From contig JAAEAF010014402.1 in the NCBI GenBank assembly GCA_011037195.1, positions 124,001 to 188,000 of the forward strand: a DNA stretch of 64,000 bases, given 5' to 3'. This DNA is from Triatoma infestans. Lineage: Eukaryota > Arthropoda > Insecta > Hemiptera > Reduviidae. Below the pieces are notes generated by a model. It did not search any database and was not told the origin of the DNA. It saw nothing but the letters and a program-made list of their open reading frames with translations. Of this stretch, positions 22,341 through 31,789 are shown piece by piece (position 1 is the first letter of the stretch; each line of letters begins with the position of its first letter). A program made the translations under genes and the position numbers.

Positions 22341-22760
22341 TTAATAGATCTGGGAGCCCAGGTGCCACACACAGCAAAAGGATGATGCCATGGCTGTGTA
22401 AACGAAGGACCCAAATGGCCCTTAGTCTGAGTAGGAGCCAGATTTCTCTGGTGACGGGACTACTTACGGGTCATGGCAGGTTCAGGCAGCAACTGCGCAA
22501 GGTAGGGCTTATCAGCGTGCAGATTATGTCAGGAGGAGAAGGAAACGGCCCGCCACCTGCTATTTGATTGCGTAACAATAACTAAATTGAGGTATGAGAC
22601 CTTTGGTACTTTGCGACCTAAGGAGATGGTGGCTCAAAAAGATCTGGTGGTGAAAGTCCTCAAACTCCTTAGGGAGGGAGGGTTAAACTACTAGAGGTTA
22701 TCGGGGATGGCACAATAAGCCTCTGTTGGCTGCAGTGCTGGGGTATAGCGCACCCGTGAT
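22341..22760 (+). mobile_element. Opposite-strand LINE 3' end inserted in LINE-2 RT
   Basis: Plus-strand frames give LVTGLLTGHGRFRQQLRKVG, then (after shifts) ETARHLLFDCVT and LRPKEMVAQKDLVVKVLKLL followed by a stop and a short UTR ending in (TAA)n at 22766-22777. This is the C-terminus of a LOA/R1-type ORF2, 5'-truncated. LINE-2 RT lacks its segment between HLFTLHAM and LPDLLMLLFAD (motifs A and B), so the insertion replaced about 100 codons rather than simply entering. Confidence 0.7.
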
Positions 22761-23340
22761 AGGTAATAATAATAATAAGCATGGCATGCAGTGTGAACAA
22801 ATGGTCCAGACACCCTCTTCCTTTTCTGAATCCGGCTTGTTCTTCCGGTAAAATATTATGCAAATTCTTTTACTTAATATACTGGTAAACAACTTGCAAA
22901 TACAATTAATCAGAGCAATTCCTCGATACTTATCTGGCGATCTATCTCCTTTTTTATGGAGCAATGACATCTGAATTCTGGACCACATCTTGGGAATATT
23001 TTCTTTGTCAAGAAAACATATTAAACATATTTAAAACATATTAAACATATTTAAAACATATTAAACATATTTAAAATATAATGCTCCCATTCGGGTGTTA
23101 AATGTTTATAAATTTCATTAGGTATTTTGTTTAAACCAGGAGATTTCATATTTTTACCTTCCTTTATTGCCAGTTGTAGTTCTCCTAAATCAAATCTATA
23201 TCTAGAAAAGGATCAGTAACAGAGTGAAATGTATTACATAGGTTAATTTTCTGAGGATAGACATTTTTAAAAAATTCACTCCAGGTTGTTAGATCTATAA
23301 CATTTCGATTTTTTTTTATCTAAAACAAATCTCTCCCTAG
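22761..23340 (-). pseudogene. LINE-2 reverse transcriptase, N-terminal part
   Basis: Frames 22988-22698 and 22863-22761 give LLHKKGDRSPDKYRGIALIN and ILPEEQAGFRKGRGCLDHLF, the standard fingers motifs ahead of motif A. Upstream, 23090-23340 contains degraded linker with a decayed KSPGL motif. Confidence 0.75.
23022..23082. repeat. 20-bp tandem repeat, about three units
   Basis: The unit AAACATATTTAAAACATATT is repeated nearly exactly about three times inside the LINE-2 linker. Slippage within the dead element is likely. Confidence 0.85.
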
Positions 23341-23456
23341 TTAAATTAAGCCCGTCAAAAGAATTTAAAAATCATTTTCAAAAGAATTTAAATTTCCTAT
23401 GCGACAGTTGTAATCCCTTCCAAATATTTTACATATATTATTTGAATACTTAACTT

Positions 23457-24185
23457 CTAAATCAAACAAAACCCGATCAAGCGACTCAGTACAAAATTCA
23501 ATATCGGCTGTCGGTGGCCAGTAGAAATTCCTAAAATAAACTGTTTGTCATTTAAAGAAAAACGAACTATAATATACAGCTGGGTGATCTCAACAATTTC
23601 GACATCATTAATTGCATTTTGAATTAATACCAGCAGTCCTCCACTAGCGCGCCCTCTAGACTTATCTCTAACTGCTTTATTACAAAACACATATCCGGTT
23701 AGATAATTAGGTAATTTCACTTCATTCAGAGCCCGAGTTTCTGTTAAGCAAATTACATTTAATTTTCCGAGTATATCTCTTTCCTTACAATCTAATTCAA
23801 ACAGATTTTTGAAACCATTCATATTCCAAAAACCAAATGATAAGTTTTCTACATTAAATACTGATTTATTGCATTTAGTGGAGTTACCTGATTGTTCAAA
23901 GCTATTATTAAACGAACACATTCTTTGTTTTGTAGCCTTATCTTTCACTGCATTCACTTCCTTGGCCTCCACCACAGTTTTCTGTTCAAATCTTTTGATG
24001 AAACTTTCTATTGACTTGAATTTTCTTAACGGAGGAGAGGTTTTTGATTCCGCCTTCCGCTTAGAGGTTCTTGGTATTCCTCGATTTCTTGTACTCACAT
24101 ATCGAGGGCTATCTTTCACCATAGAACTACTGTTAGGTAACACAATTTCTTCATTTGAAATAACTTTATCAGTGGTACCAATCAT
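23457..24185 (-). pseudogene. LINE-2 endonuclease N-terminal part
   Basis: The open frame has a polar N-terminal extension (KRKAESKTSPPLRKFKSI), then ENLSFGFWNMNGFKNLFELD and LNVICLTETRAL (catalytic Glu), ASGGLLVLIQNAI, and ends after the tyrosine/GH region. The Asp-Asn and SDH motifs that should follow (23457-23341) are not readable. It is therefore a C-terminally degraded endonuclease. Confidence 0.7.
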
Positions 24186-24199
24186 TCAACTTCGTCAGT

Positions 24200-24820
24200 T
24201 AATTTAAATAACTTTTTACAATTCTCGACAGAGTATTGAGATCCATTAACCACAAGTTTATTTCTCCTAATATAGGCCAGCTGATTTTCTTCACGAGCTT
24301 TAAGCAGATATGGCACTAATTGTTTTCTATCTTCCCTCACTTCCGGAGAAAAATCCTCTGAAATAAAAATGTTACTGCCTCGTAATTTTTTGCTGCCTTG
24401 AGAATTTCAAACTTTTGCCAGAGACAATGTAATTTAACAAGAATCTCGTTCACCTTTAATTTTCCGCATTCTGTAAATATCACTGATATTAGTTGGCATC
24501 AATGTTATTTCCAATTTAGTTAAAAATATATCTCTCACCAATTTCAAAAGGTCCGATATAGTTTCACCTTGCTCTTCTTTTATGTTAAATAATATTAAAT
24601 TATTTCTTCTTTGAGATTCATTCAAATTTTTTACTTCGCTTTGTGTTTCATCTAAAACTCTTATTGTGTCAATTTGTATGCTCTCCAAATCTGAAACTCG
24701 CTGCTTAGTATTTTCAAGTTGATCCTTGTAAATTTGAAATTGTTCATTACCTTGGCGGATTTCAACTTGCAGACCTTTAATTAAATTCGCTATTTCTTCT
24801 AATGTAATTTTTTCAGTCAT
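24200..24820 (-). pseudogene. LINE-2 ORF1 (coiled coil)
   Basis: The frame begins at 24820 with MTEKITLEEIANLIKGL, continues through a coiled coil (ENTKQRVSDLESIQIDTIRV) to NNLILFNIKEEQGE (start of an RRM-like fold) and breaks after MRKIKGER near 24440. Related sequence continues in other frames to 24200. Confidence 0.65.
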
Positions 24821-25288
24821 ACTCAGTTTTATTAAAATATTCTCAAATTAAATTAAATTTAAGATCAGAGCTCTGAAGTGCTAATAGATTTGTTAAAGTA
24901 TGATAATAAAATTGTATTTACTTTAGAAATATTAAAGAGGCAAAGTTGGATTCAAACAAATATATTGTTTATTTACAATCTCGTAGTCTTCTGAACAAAA
25001 TAGCCCTTCCATAGTCACTGAATCTGTTCACTGCTCTCCCCTCCAATTCACTTACTCGCTGCTATATATGATAGTTGTATTTTTAATTAAATATTTCAAT
25101 CACTTATTTTTAAAAAACTGTTCGATAAAAATGCTTAAAATTTTACCACAATAACGTACTAGTTTAATTGAACGTACACATCAAAAATCACAAAATAACT
25201 CTTTATATAAACACAGTTTTACTTCGAAAAATACAGAGCCGATCTTACTCGTGTCAGAGGTAACACAGAACTCACATTACAGGAACTA

Positions 25289-25790
25289 AGAATTAAAGGA
25301 CTTAATTTATTAAGTAAATACACTTTAAATTTTTGGTTCAATATCTTACAGTATACAATCGCTCGTCTGGGAGATTAGCTCAGTGTGGCAGAGAACACTC
25401 TTTTCCATTAGTTTGATACAGTGCTCCAGAGTAATGAAACCTATCAGTTCAGATCAAAACATCATTACCCTGAGAGAGCTGAATAAGAAAATCACTATCG
25501 GCGATTACATGTAGAAGTAACAGATTGCATATTTAATCAAATTAACTTTCTATTTTCTCAGATCGAAAGCTAAAATATTTCCATTTATTGCATCATCAGA
25601 AATATACAAGGAGTACCACAAAAATGTTTCAACAACTTTTGGAAGAAACTTGCGGCGCTCTATGGAAATTTGTTTGATTACATTCGGTTGAAAAATGAGT
25701 TAATTGTTTTTTATGCATCTTTTGAATGTAAGTGGAAAGATACCCACTACACAGTACTCCAGCATACGCCACTGTTGCTACTAATTCGTT
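25289..25790. other. AT-rich sequence between LINE-2 and a Penelope-like repeat
   Basis: No gene is seen. A weak A-box-like TTAGCTCAGTGTGG near 25375 has no B box and was not called. Confidence 0.4.
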
Positions 25791-26215
25791 TGATTGGTTG
25801 TTTGACATTGCCATGGACAGAGATGATTAAGACAGCATCAGAGATATTTTCCGTGATAGCCTGCTTCTTTTTCTGATCATCGATGGGAAAAAAACACATG
25901 TTAGGGTCTTTAAAGGGGCACATTTAAAAAAAAAAAATGGAAACATCCAACACGTAGGGGTCTATATCTTAAACTTTATTCCCACTCAGGTACCATCCCC
26001 CTCCCCCTCTAACCTAGTTAGGCCCTAAACAAAAACATTTAAAGACCAGTCAGTGTATAAACTAAATGTGCAAATCTATGTTATCACACTATTTGACAAA
26101 CGCATCTGATGATGGGCGAACTCCCGAAACCGGTCGATGACCACAAAAAGAAGGCTATCACGGAAAATAACTCGGATGCTTTCAAGCTCTGCGGAACCAA
26201 CCAATGAGTCCCAAA
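25790..26215. repeat. Head-to-head pair of Penelope-like repeat units
   Basis: At 25800-25885 the unit is in minus orientation (GCATCAGAGATATTTTCCGTG, GATAGCCTGCTTC). At about 26010-26215 it is in plus orientation, with CTGATGATGGGCGAACTCCC, GAAACCGGTCGATGACCAC and CTATCACGGAAAATAAC. About 200 bp of unrelated AT-rich sequence separates them. The same units occur inverted at 35.9 kb. Paired inverted terminal units are typical of Penelope-like retroelements; no RT is present here, so the assignment is inferred. Confidence 0.55.
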
Positions 26216-26499
26216 TACTTACAATCAATAATTTTGTCTTTTTATTTTTAATCATAGTTTAAGTAACACTTGTTTTTGTTGAATTTCAGATAAAACTGAA
26301 GCTACCTTCAAGCTAAGTTCAAGTGTTATGTATAAATTTAAAGGATGTTGGGAAGCTAATGCTGAAGAATGTTTTGGAAATATTTTTATATGAAGAATGC
26401 TTCGGAATTAGTACATTCCTTCAATATATTAGATGATGTAAGTATATTAAAATAAATCAGTATCTTCAGTTCTTTGAATGCAAACCTGTATATCTTAGG

Positions 26500-28327
26500 C
26501 AGTGGCGGCTCCTGACTTGGATATGTGGAGTTCAACATTTTTTTTTTAATTACTTACATTACCTATCATTATTAGCAGCTTGGCTAGATAGAAATCATGA
26601 AGTAAAAACTTGCATCCCTCCTCTAGAAGTGGAAATGTTATTAACAATAAATCGGTCACTGTGCATCCAGAGAAGAACTGTGAAAAAAAGAGGTGTACCG
26701 TTTGAGTTCGAAAATTAAGTGGTTAACTTAACGGAAATTTTTATTGTCTAAATAAAAGTTCAAAGGAAATGTCAGTGAGTTGGCATCGATTCTTTACTGG
26801 GTCATATATCTTAGTGATGTTTTAAGTACCAATACCAACATCAAATTTTTATAAATCTAAATATATATATACATAGATAATATATAAAAATCCACACATT
26901 GGCACAGGCACATTACATCACAAAAAATCTGTGTGAAACACTCATACAACTTTCTCTTACTCCAGTTCTCAAAATTATAATTGACAAATTTTATAGTTTT
27001 GTACCAAATTTAATGAAATTCGTCGAAAACTGAAAAAACTGTTCAGAAAGCGCACTTCCTGTTTACTATTTTCTTGAAACTCAGAATTTTGGCCATCTAT
27101 TTATTTCTAATTAATTTTGTTTGGATGATAGAATTGTATAATCAACTATGAGAGCACTTTAGAGAAAAATATAATCCCACCCTCCCCTAAAAGTGCCCTT
27201 AAATGAATTTTACCAGACAAATGTTTTAAATAAAAGTTGTACATCTGTATGGTTAGTTATATAAGAAGTTTCAAGAAAAATTGTCGGAGCAATTTTTTGA
27301 GGAATAATCGCGAAAAAGTGAAAAAATCATTTAGTAAAGGGTAAAGTAAACGCACTTCCGGTTATCCAACTTTTATCAAACTCGGAATTTCAACACATAT
27401 TTAATTGTAATTAACATTATTTAGATGATGGAATTGTCTAATAAACTGAAATAGCACTATAGCTGGAACCTAACTCCACCCCTCGCCCATAACTGTCCTT
27501 AAATGAATATTCTAGAGAAATGTTTCAAATAAAAGTTGTAGCTCATTGTATGTGTAGTTGATGCACAAAGTTTAAAGAAAATCGTCGCAGCCATTTTTGC
27601 TAGTAAAGTAGTACTTCCGGTTGAGGAATTTTGACAGATAACGTAGGGTCAGATCCCATGGTGATACCTAAACGGAATATCAAGTTTCAACTTTCTACGG
27701 TTTGTCGTTTTTGAGTTATGCTGTTTACATACATACATATACAACACAAACACACACACACTTACAGACCATTTGCTAAAAACAATTTTTTTAACTCGGG
27801 TAAGTTCGTTCGTAAGATCGTAAGTAATGTTCACCGCGCTTGTAACCCCCATTCTTATTTTAAAAAAGTTAATAAGAACATACACTTTTCTATACTAACA
27901 CAATGAATTTTTTTATATATACATATACTCGTATATATATATATTAAATTCTCCAGCGCGACGCCCAACTGTGAACCTCCAACTTCCTACGTTTTTATAG
28001 ATCTCCTGATACACATACAATTCATTCATTATAGGAACATGTTTAAGGAGCTCCTATACTGATATACGTTCCTATTCTTTTATGTCTGATTCTCAGATTT
28101 GACAATTAAATTAATTTATTTGATTTTTGATAATCAGGCCAATATATACAATTTTTACTGTGACTTAATGTTGTTCGTGACAAATACAAAAATGAAAATA
28201 TTTTTTTGATATTGAAATATTGAAATAAAATAAAAATATGAAAATTAGTTTACTTTTTTATTGAATTTTTTTTTCAAATAGCTGGGGGGTTCAGTCGCGC
28301 AATCGCGAATACCAGTAGCCGCCACTG
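26500..28327. mobile_element. hAT-like non-autonomous element with CAGTGGCGG termini
   Basis: The left end CAGTGGCGGCTCCTG (26500) and right end CAGTAGCCGCCACTG (ending 28327) are inverted with 14 of 15 matches. Such CAGTGGCGG ends are common in hAT superfamily elements. Adjacent 8-bp TSDs do not match; instead a longer direct repeat CAAACCTGTAT lies outside (26481-26491 and 28349-28359). No transposase frame is present. A Helentron-like copy is nested inside. Flanking LINE sequence lies to the right. Confidence 0.5.
26923..27800 (-). mobile_element. Helentron/HINE-like repeat, copy B (nested)
   Basis: Hairpin end AAATCTGTGTGAAACACTCA, then CTTTCTCTTACTCC, two internal ACTTCC(G/T)G blocks, the GACAGATAACGTAGGGTC box and a (CA)n run near 27746-27766. 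The opposite terminus (GGAGTAAGAGAAAGT) is missing: the copy fades after CCATTTGCTAAAAAC. Confidence 0.65.
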
Positions 28328-28359
28328 ATCCCCACCATCCAATAAATTCAAACCTGTAT

Positions 28360-29260
28360 CCAGAGACAGATATATTTGGAATGACTGTTTTTTAACCAGT
28401 TTCATTCCCTCATGTTCAATTCAGCTCGGCTTTATTTCACAGAGTTGATCCTAATGAGTTATATCAGAATATTAACCACGCTATTCATGAAACTTCTCTT
28501 TCTCTTAATATGATTGAACCCTTTCACAATCCTACCTCACAAGTTAATTTCTTCAGAGATAGCTGGTTTGACAAAGCGTGTTTAATTGCCAAGCTAGCTG
28601 TAAACAGAGCCTTCCGTCATTGGTAGAAATCTGACAAGGACCCAGTTAAATTTCATTGATGCTAAAGCAGTCTTTCGTAATTTAATAAAACTTAAAAAGA
28701 AAGTATGAAATCTAAAATATTAAAATTTTCTAATGTAAAAAATTATAAAGAATTTTGGTCTGTAGTCCGAGAAACCACATTTATTTGTACGGAGAAATGT
28801 CCTTTGAAGCTACTACCTGGTTTCACTTTTATAAATCCCTTTACCCCTCCCCCAGCGAGTACCCTTTATCCCTAACTTATGAATGCTGTCCATATTGTAA
28901 TGACAACATGTTAGACTGAAATATTTCTCTTTCTGATTTGCAAACTGCTGAAACTCATTGCATAAAAATAAAAGCCCTGGCCATGACTTAATAACTATGA
29001 ATTTATCGCAACCCTCCTGAGAGCATTATACTCTAAATTTGTTTAATACAGTTCTGAGTACTGGATCTATCCCTTCGCCATGGTCCATAGCTGAGGTAAA
29101 AATGATAATCAAAAAGGGGGACCGTACCGACCCGCTGAATTACCGTGGTATTGCGCTTCAGAACGGTTTGCCTAAGGTTTTCTTTTCTATTATTGCTAGG
29201 CGTCTAGTATCTTGGTGTGAAAATACTGAAGTTGTTAAAAAAGTTAAATTAAAAAAGTAA
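28360..29260 (+). pseudogene. LINE ORF2 fragment: linker and RT N-terminus
   Basis: The plus-strand frame at 28447-28626 reads VDPNELYQNINHAIHETSL then NFFRDSWFDKACLIAKLAVN, the endonuclease-RT linker. The frame 29039-29260 reads NTVLSTGSIPSPWSIAEVKM, IIKKGDRTDPLNYRGIALQ and a degraded follow-on. Preceding it, KSPGHDLI is readable. Truncated before motif A, where BEL/Pao sequence begins. Confidence 0.7.
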
Positions 29261-29287
29261 AAAAAAACAAAGGGTCACGGTCGCCAC

Positions 29288-29629
29288 TAATATTAAAAAG
29301 GTAATTTAAAGAAACAAACGAACACAGATAGTTTAAATAACAGTTTATTGCTATTAAGTAAACACAACTAAATATTATATTACAGTTAGTAAAGAAAATC
29401 CAGTTCTCCTTGATTTATACCTCTTACCTCTAAATACTAAAACAAATGCCAAAAAAACGATAAACGGAAACTGAAAGAAAATTAACTGTTCTTTCATACA
29501 TAATATATATATATCAAAAGCTAAAACCATGTGCAACGAAAGGAAATCCCTCAAAAGTCAACACACTAAAAACATGGCCGTCACCAAAGTACTCTCCTCA
29601 CAACCCCACCCTACATATGTTTTTTAACA
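29288..29629 (-). repeat. BEL/Pao LTR (approximate limits)
   Basis: Starts TGTTAAAAAACATATG; polyadenylation signal AATAAA near its end; immediately followed by the PBS-like sequence. The second LTR is not visible. Confidence 0.5.
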
Positions 29630-29918
29630 AACCTGCCGACATTCGATCCTACCTTCTTAGATCGATGATTCCTAACACTCCAACGAAGGTGGTACATCCT
29701 CTCTTTCAACTATTCTGTCTTGACTCAACCAAAAACAAATATTATACTGACCTTTTAATGTTACTTTACTAGAATTTTTAAAGGGTTGTAAGTATTTAAT
29801 TCGTTCATCTGAACAGGACAGAAAACCGTCTTCCTGCACCATCCTAATAGTATTCGTCTCAGAGTGTATAAGCCAACACCATTACCGATAATGGTCCAAT
29901 TCTCTTAACGGTGTTTAT

Positions 29919-29960
29919 TCTACAATTGTAGGATACACTTGTTTATCCTACAATTGTAGG
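29919..29960. repeat. Pair of palindromes TCCTACAATTGTAGGA
   Basis: A perfect 16-nt palindrome at 29945-29960 and a near-copy at 29920-29934, spaced by about 10 nt, interrupt the BEL/Pao pol frame just after ILRFVN. Confidence 0.8.
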
Positions 29961-30599
29961 ATTAACAAAACGCAAAATCCATCCAAGCATCCGAACTATC
30001 TTCTCAAATTTCGAAAAGTAAGTATATACCAAACAATGATTGGGCGATGCCGCTACCAATGTTGCAGATCTCGTTAATTTTTCCTCCCTTATAAGTTCCT
30101 CATCGTACAAACATGGTGACTTAGGCCAATTCACCTGCTCTTCTTTTAACAAGGTGGGCCCTCCCACCATCTCGACTCGACAAGCTGTTTCACTGTACAG
30201 CCTCTATTGGCAAGATCGGCAGGATTTAAATGACCAGGTATATGTTTCCACGTCGCGCATCGTGTAAGTTCTCTTATCTCTATTATTCCATTTCTAACAA
30301 CACAGTCCATTCTTCCATCCTCTGAATCCAAGCCAATACAGCACTGGAATCAATCCACATATAAACCAGCACGTCATGCCACTTAAGAACATCTTGAGTC
30401 ACCCTTAGCAAACGTGCTCCAATAGTAGCTCCAAGCAATTCTAATCGAAGAATACTAATAGCCCTAAGAGGTGCTATTCTGGCCTTAGCTTGAATTAATT
30501 GTACCTCAACTCTCTGTCTGTTTCACTACGAACGAGTATTGTACAATAGTTGAGGCAGTTTCGCAAGTGTAATGACGAATATCGCCAATATTGTTTAGT

Positions 30600-31770
30600 A
30601 TTATTATTATTTATTTATTTGTCTTTAGGGTTTCCCCTATACAAAGAAGTCTTGCCTTACAGAAAAACAAAAATATAAACAAAAGAAAGAGAATATACAA
30701 CTTGAACATAATAAATATTGAAATCGCACAAAGAAAAATGAATTTTAACCTCAATTTACATACGTATATGCTTAATAAAGTGAGACAAGGAGAATCTGAA
30801 AAATTGCACAAAATCATTATCTATAAATTCAACCAGAGATATAATACTTACACATACATTTTATATAGTTATATACATTTTTTTTTTCTTTCCAACATTT
30901 TTTATCGTTTACTGTCATTATTCATTAATAATAAAGGATCTTATCTCCATAGCATTTTTAAGAAATATATAAATCTGGAATGATTTAGACTTATTATTGT
31001 CCTATAATAAACTAATTAAATTCTGATCCCCTAATAATATTTTATTCCTCAAACCGTTAAATACTGGACAGACGAAAAAAATATGATGGAGATCTTCGGG
31101 CTGGTTCAGATTGCAGATAGTACACAGCTCGGCTGGTGTGATGGTATTTAATACTGTAAAGTGTTTATTGCTTGTTCTTAACTGTGCTATCGTCCTAACA
31201 ATGTCTATTGGAAGATTTAGTTTTAAATAAGGTTGGGCTTCTGTATTAAAATTAGTTGCTAATGAAGAGTATATAGTACTAAATTGTGAACGTTTACAAT
31301 TTGCTAAATCTTCTTCCCTTAATTTCTGGCTCATCATGCCCAACATTCTTTTTAAATTTCGTTTTATAAGTGTAGGATCTTGGCTCTCCCATAAATAGTA
31401 AAAATCATATTCTACAAAAAATTGCTTGCATTGAGAGACCCAGTTATATTCTGTTTTATTCAGCAGACTGGTATCCAACTTCTTGAAACGTTCATAACAG
31501 ATTCTTGGCAGTCTAGTTCTATCCATTTCTAATAGTCTACACAACCATCTAATAGATAATTTTGCTACTTGTACTTTCAAATTACAAATTCCACTTTCCA
31601 ACCTTACAGCAAAATTAGGGGTAGTACGGCCAAGAGATAGTAATCTTTTAAAGAAATTCAGCTGACATATTTCTAATCTGTCCACGTAACGTAATGACCA
31701 GACTGCAGCTCCATATAACAGGGTGCTTAAAACAATAGACTCATACAGTCGCATTCGGGAATCCCAACAA
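30600..31770 (-). mobile_element. 5'-truncated LINE with (ATT/TAA)n tail
   Basis: The 3' end at 30600 is an ATT repeat tail followed by a 3' UTR of about 400 nt. The coding end begins at 31754. Truncation lies near 31770. The UTR (CTTGCCTTACAGAAAAAC) is shared with LINE-2 at 15.2 kb, so it belongs to that family. Confidence 0.7.
31002..31754 (-). pseudogene. LINE ORF2 C-terminal domain (250 codons open)
   Basis: An uninterrupted frame: RLYESIVLSTLLYGAAVWS (thumb), FFKRLLSLGRTTPNFAVRL, a helical central region, and the knuckle CTICNLNQPEDLHHIFFVCP. It lacks RT and endonuclease because of 5' truncation, so it is not an active gene despite being open. Its intactness suggests a comparatively young insertion. 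Confidence 0.75.
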
Positions 31771-31789
31771 TATCCTTATATAGAGCTTC

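Larger units (their letters stand above)
15159..25288 (-). mobile_element. Outer minus-strand LINE (LINE-2) with nested LINE-1, 14-bp TSD
   Basis: The direct repeat CATTACAGGAACTA occurs at 15159-15172 and 25275-25288. Between them, in minus orientation, lie ORF1, endonuclease, RT and C-terminal knuckle (24820 to 21116). The 3' UTR continues on the far side of a complete second LINE (15416-20998), whose own TSD marks it as a later insertion. The 3' tail is a (TAGA)n run directly beside the left TSD. The remaining 3' UTR (15173-15404) resembles that at 30.62 kb (the TTACAG...AACTAAAGAAAAGAAT stretch). Confidence 0.75.
29272..30560 (-). mobile_element. BEL/Pao retroelement fragment: pol, LTR and primer-binding site
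   Basis: Minus-strand reading from 30560 gives RIAPLRAISILRLELLGATI, WIDSSAVLAWIQ, then WKHIPGHLNPADLANRG, QLVESRWWEGPP and FSKFEKIVRMLGWILRFVN. These form the RNase H to integrase link characteristic of BEL/Pao pol. Further on, RMVQEDGFLSCSDERI and LQPFK belong to the integrase entry. An LTR-like segment (about 29629 to 29288) starts TGTT and carries AATAAA (reverse of 29344-29349). It is followed by TGGCGACCGTGACCC (reverse of 29272-29286), a primer-binding-like site. Integrase is deleted. The order pol-LTR-PBS is unusual. Confidence 0.75.

Noticed and set aside
25370..25440. tRNA-like TTAGCTCAGTGTGG
   Set aside because: An A-box-like word only; no B box and no clover-leaf arms.
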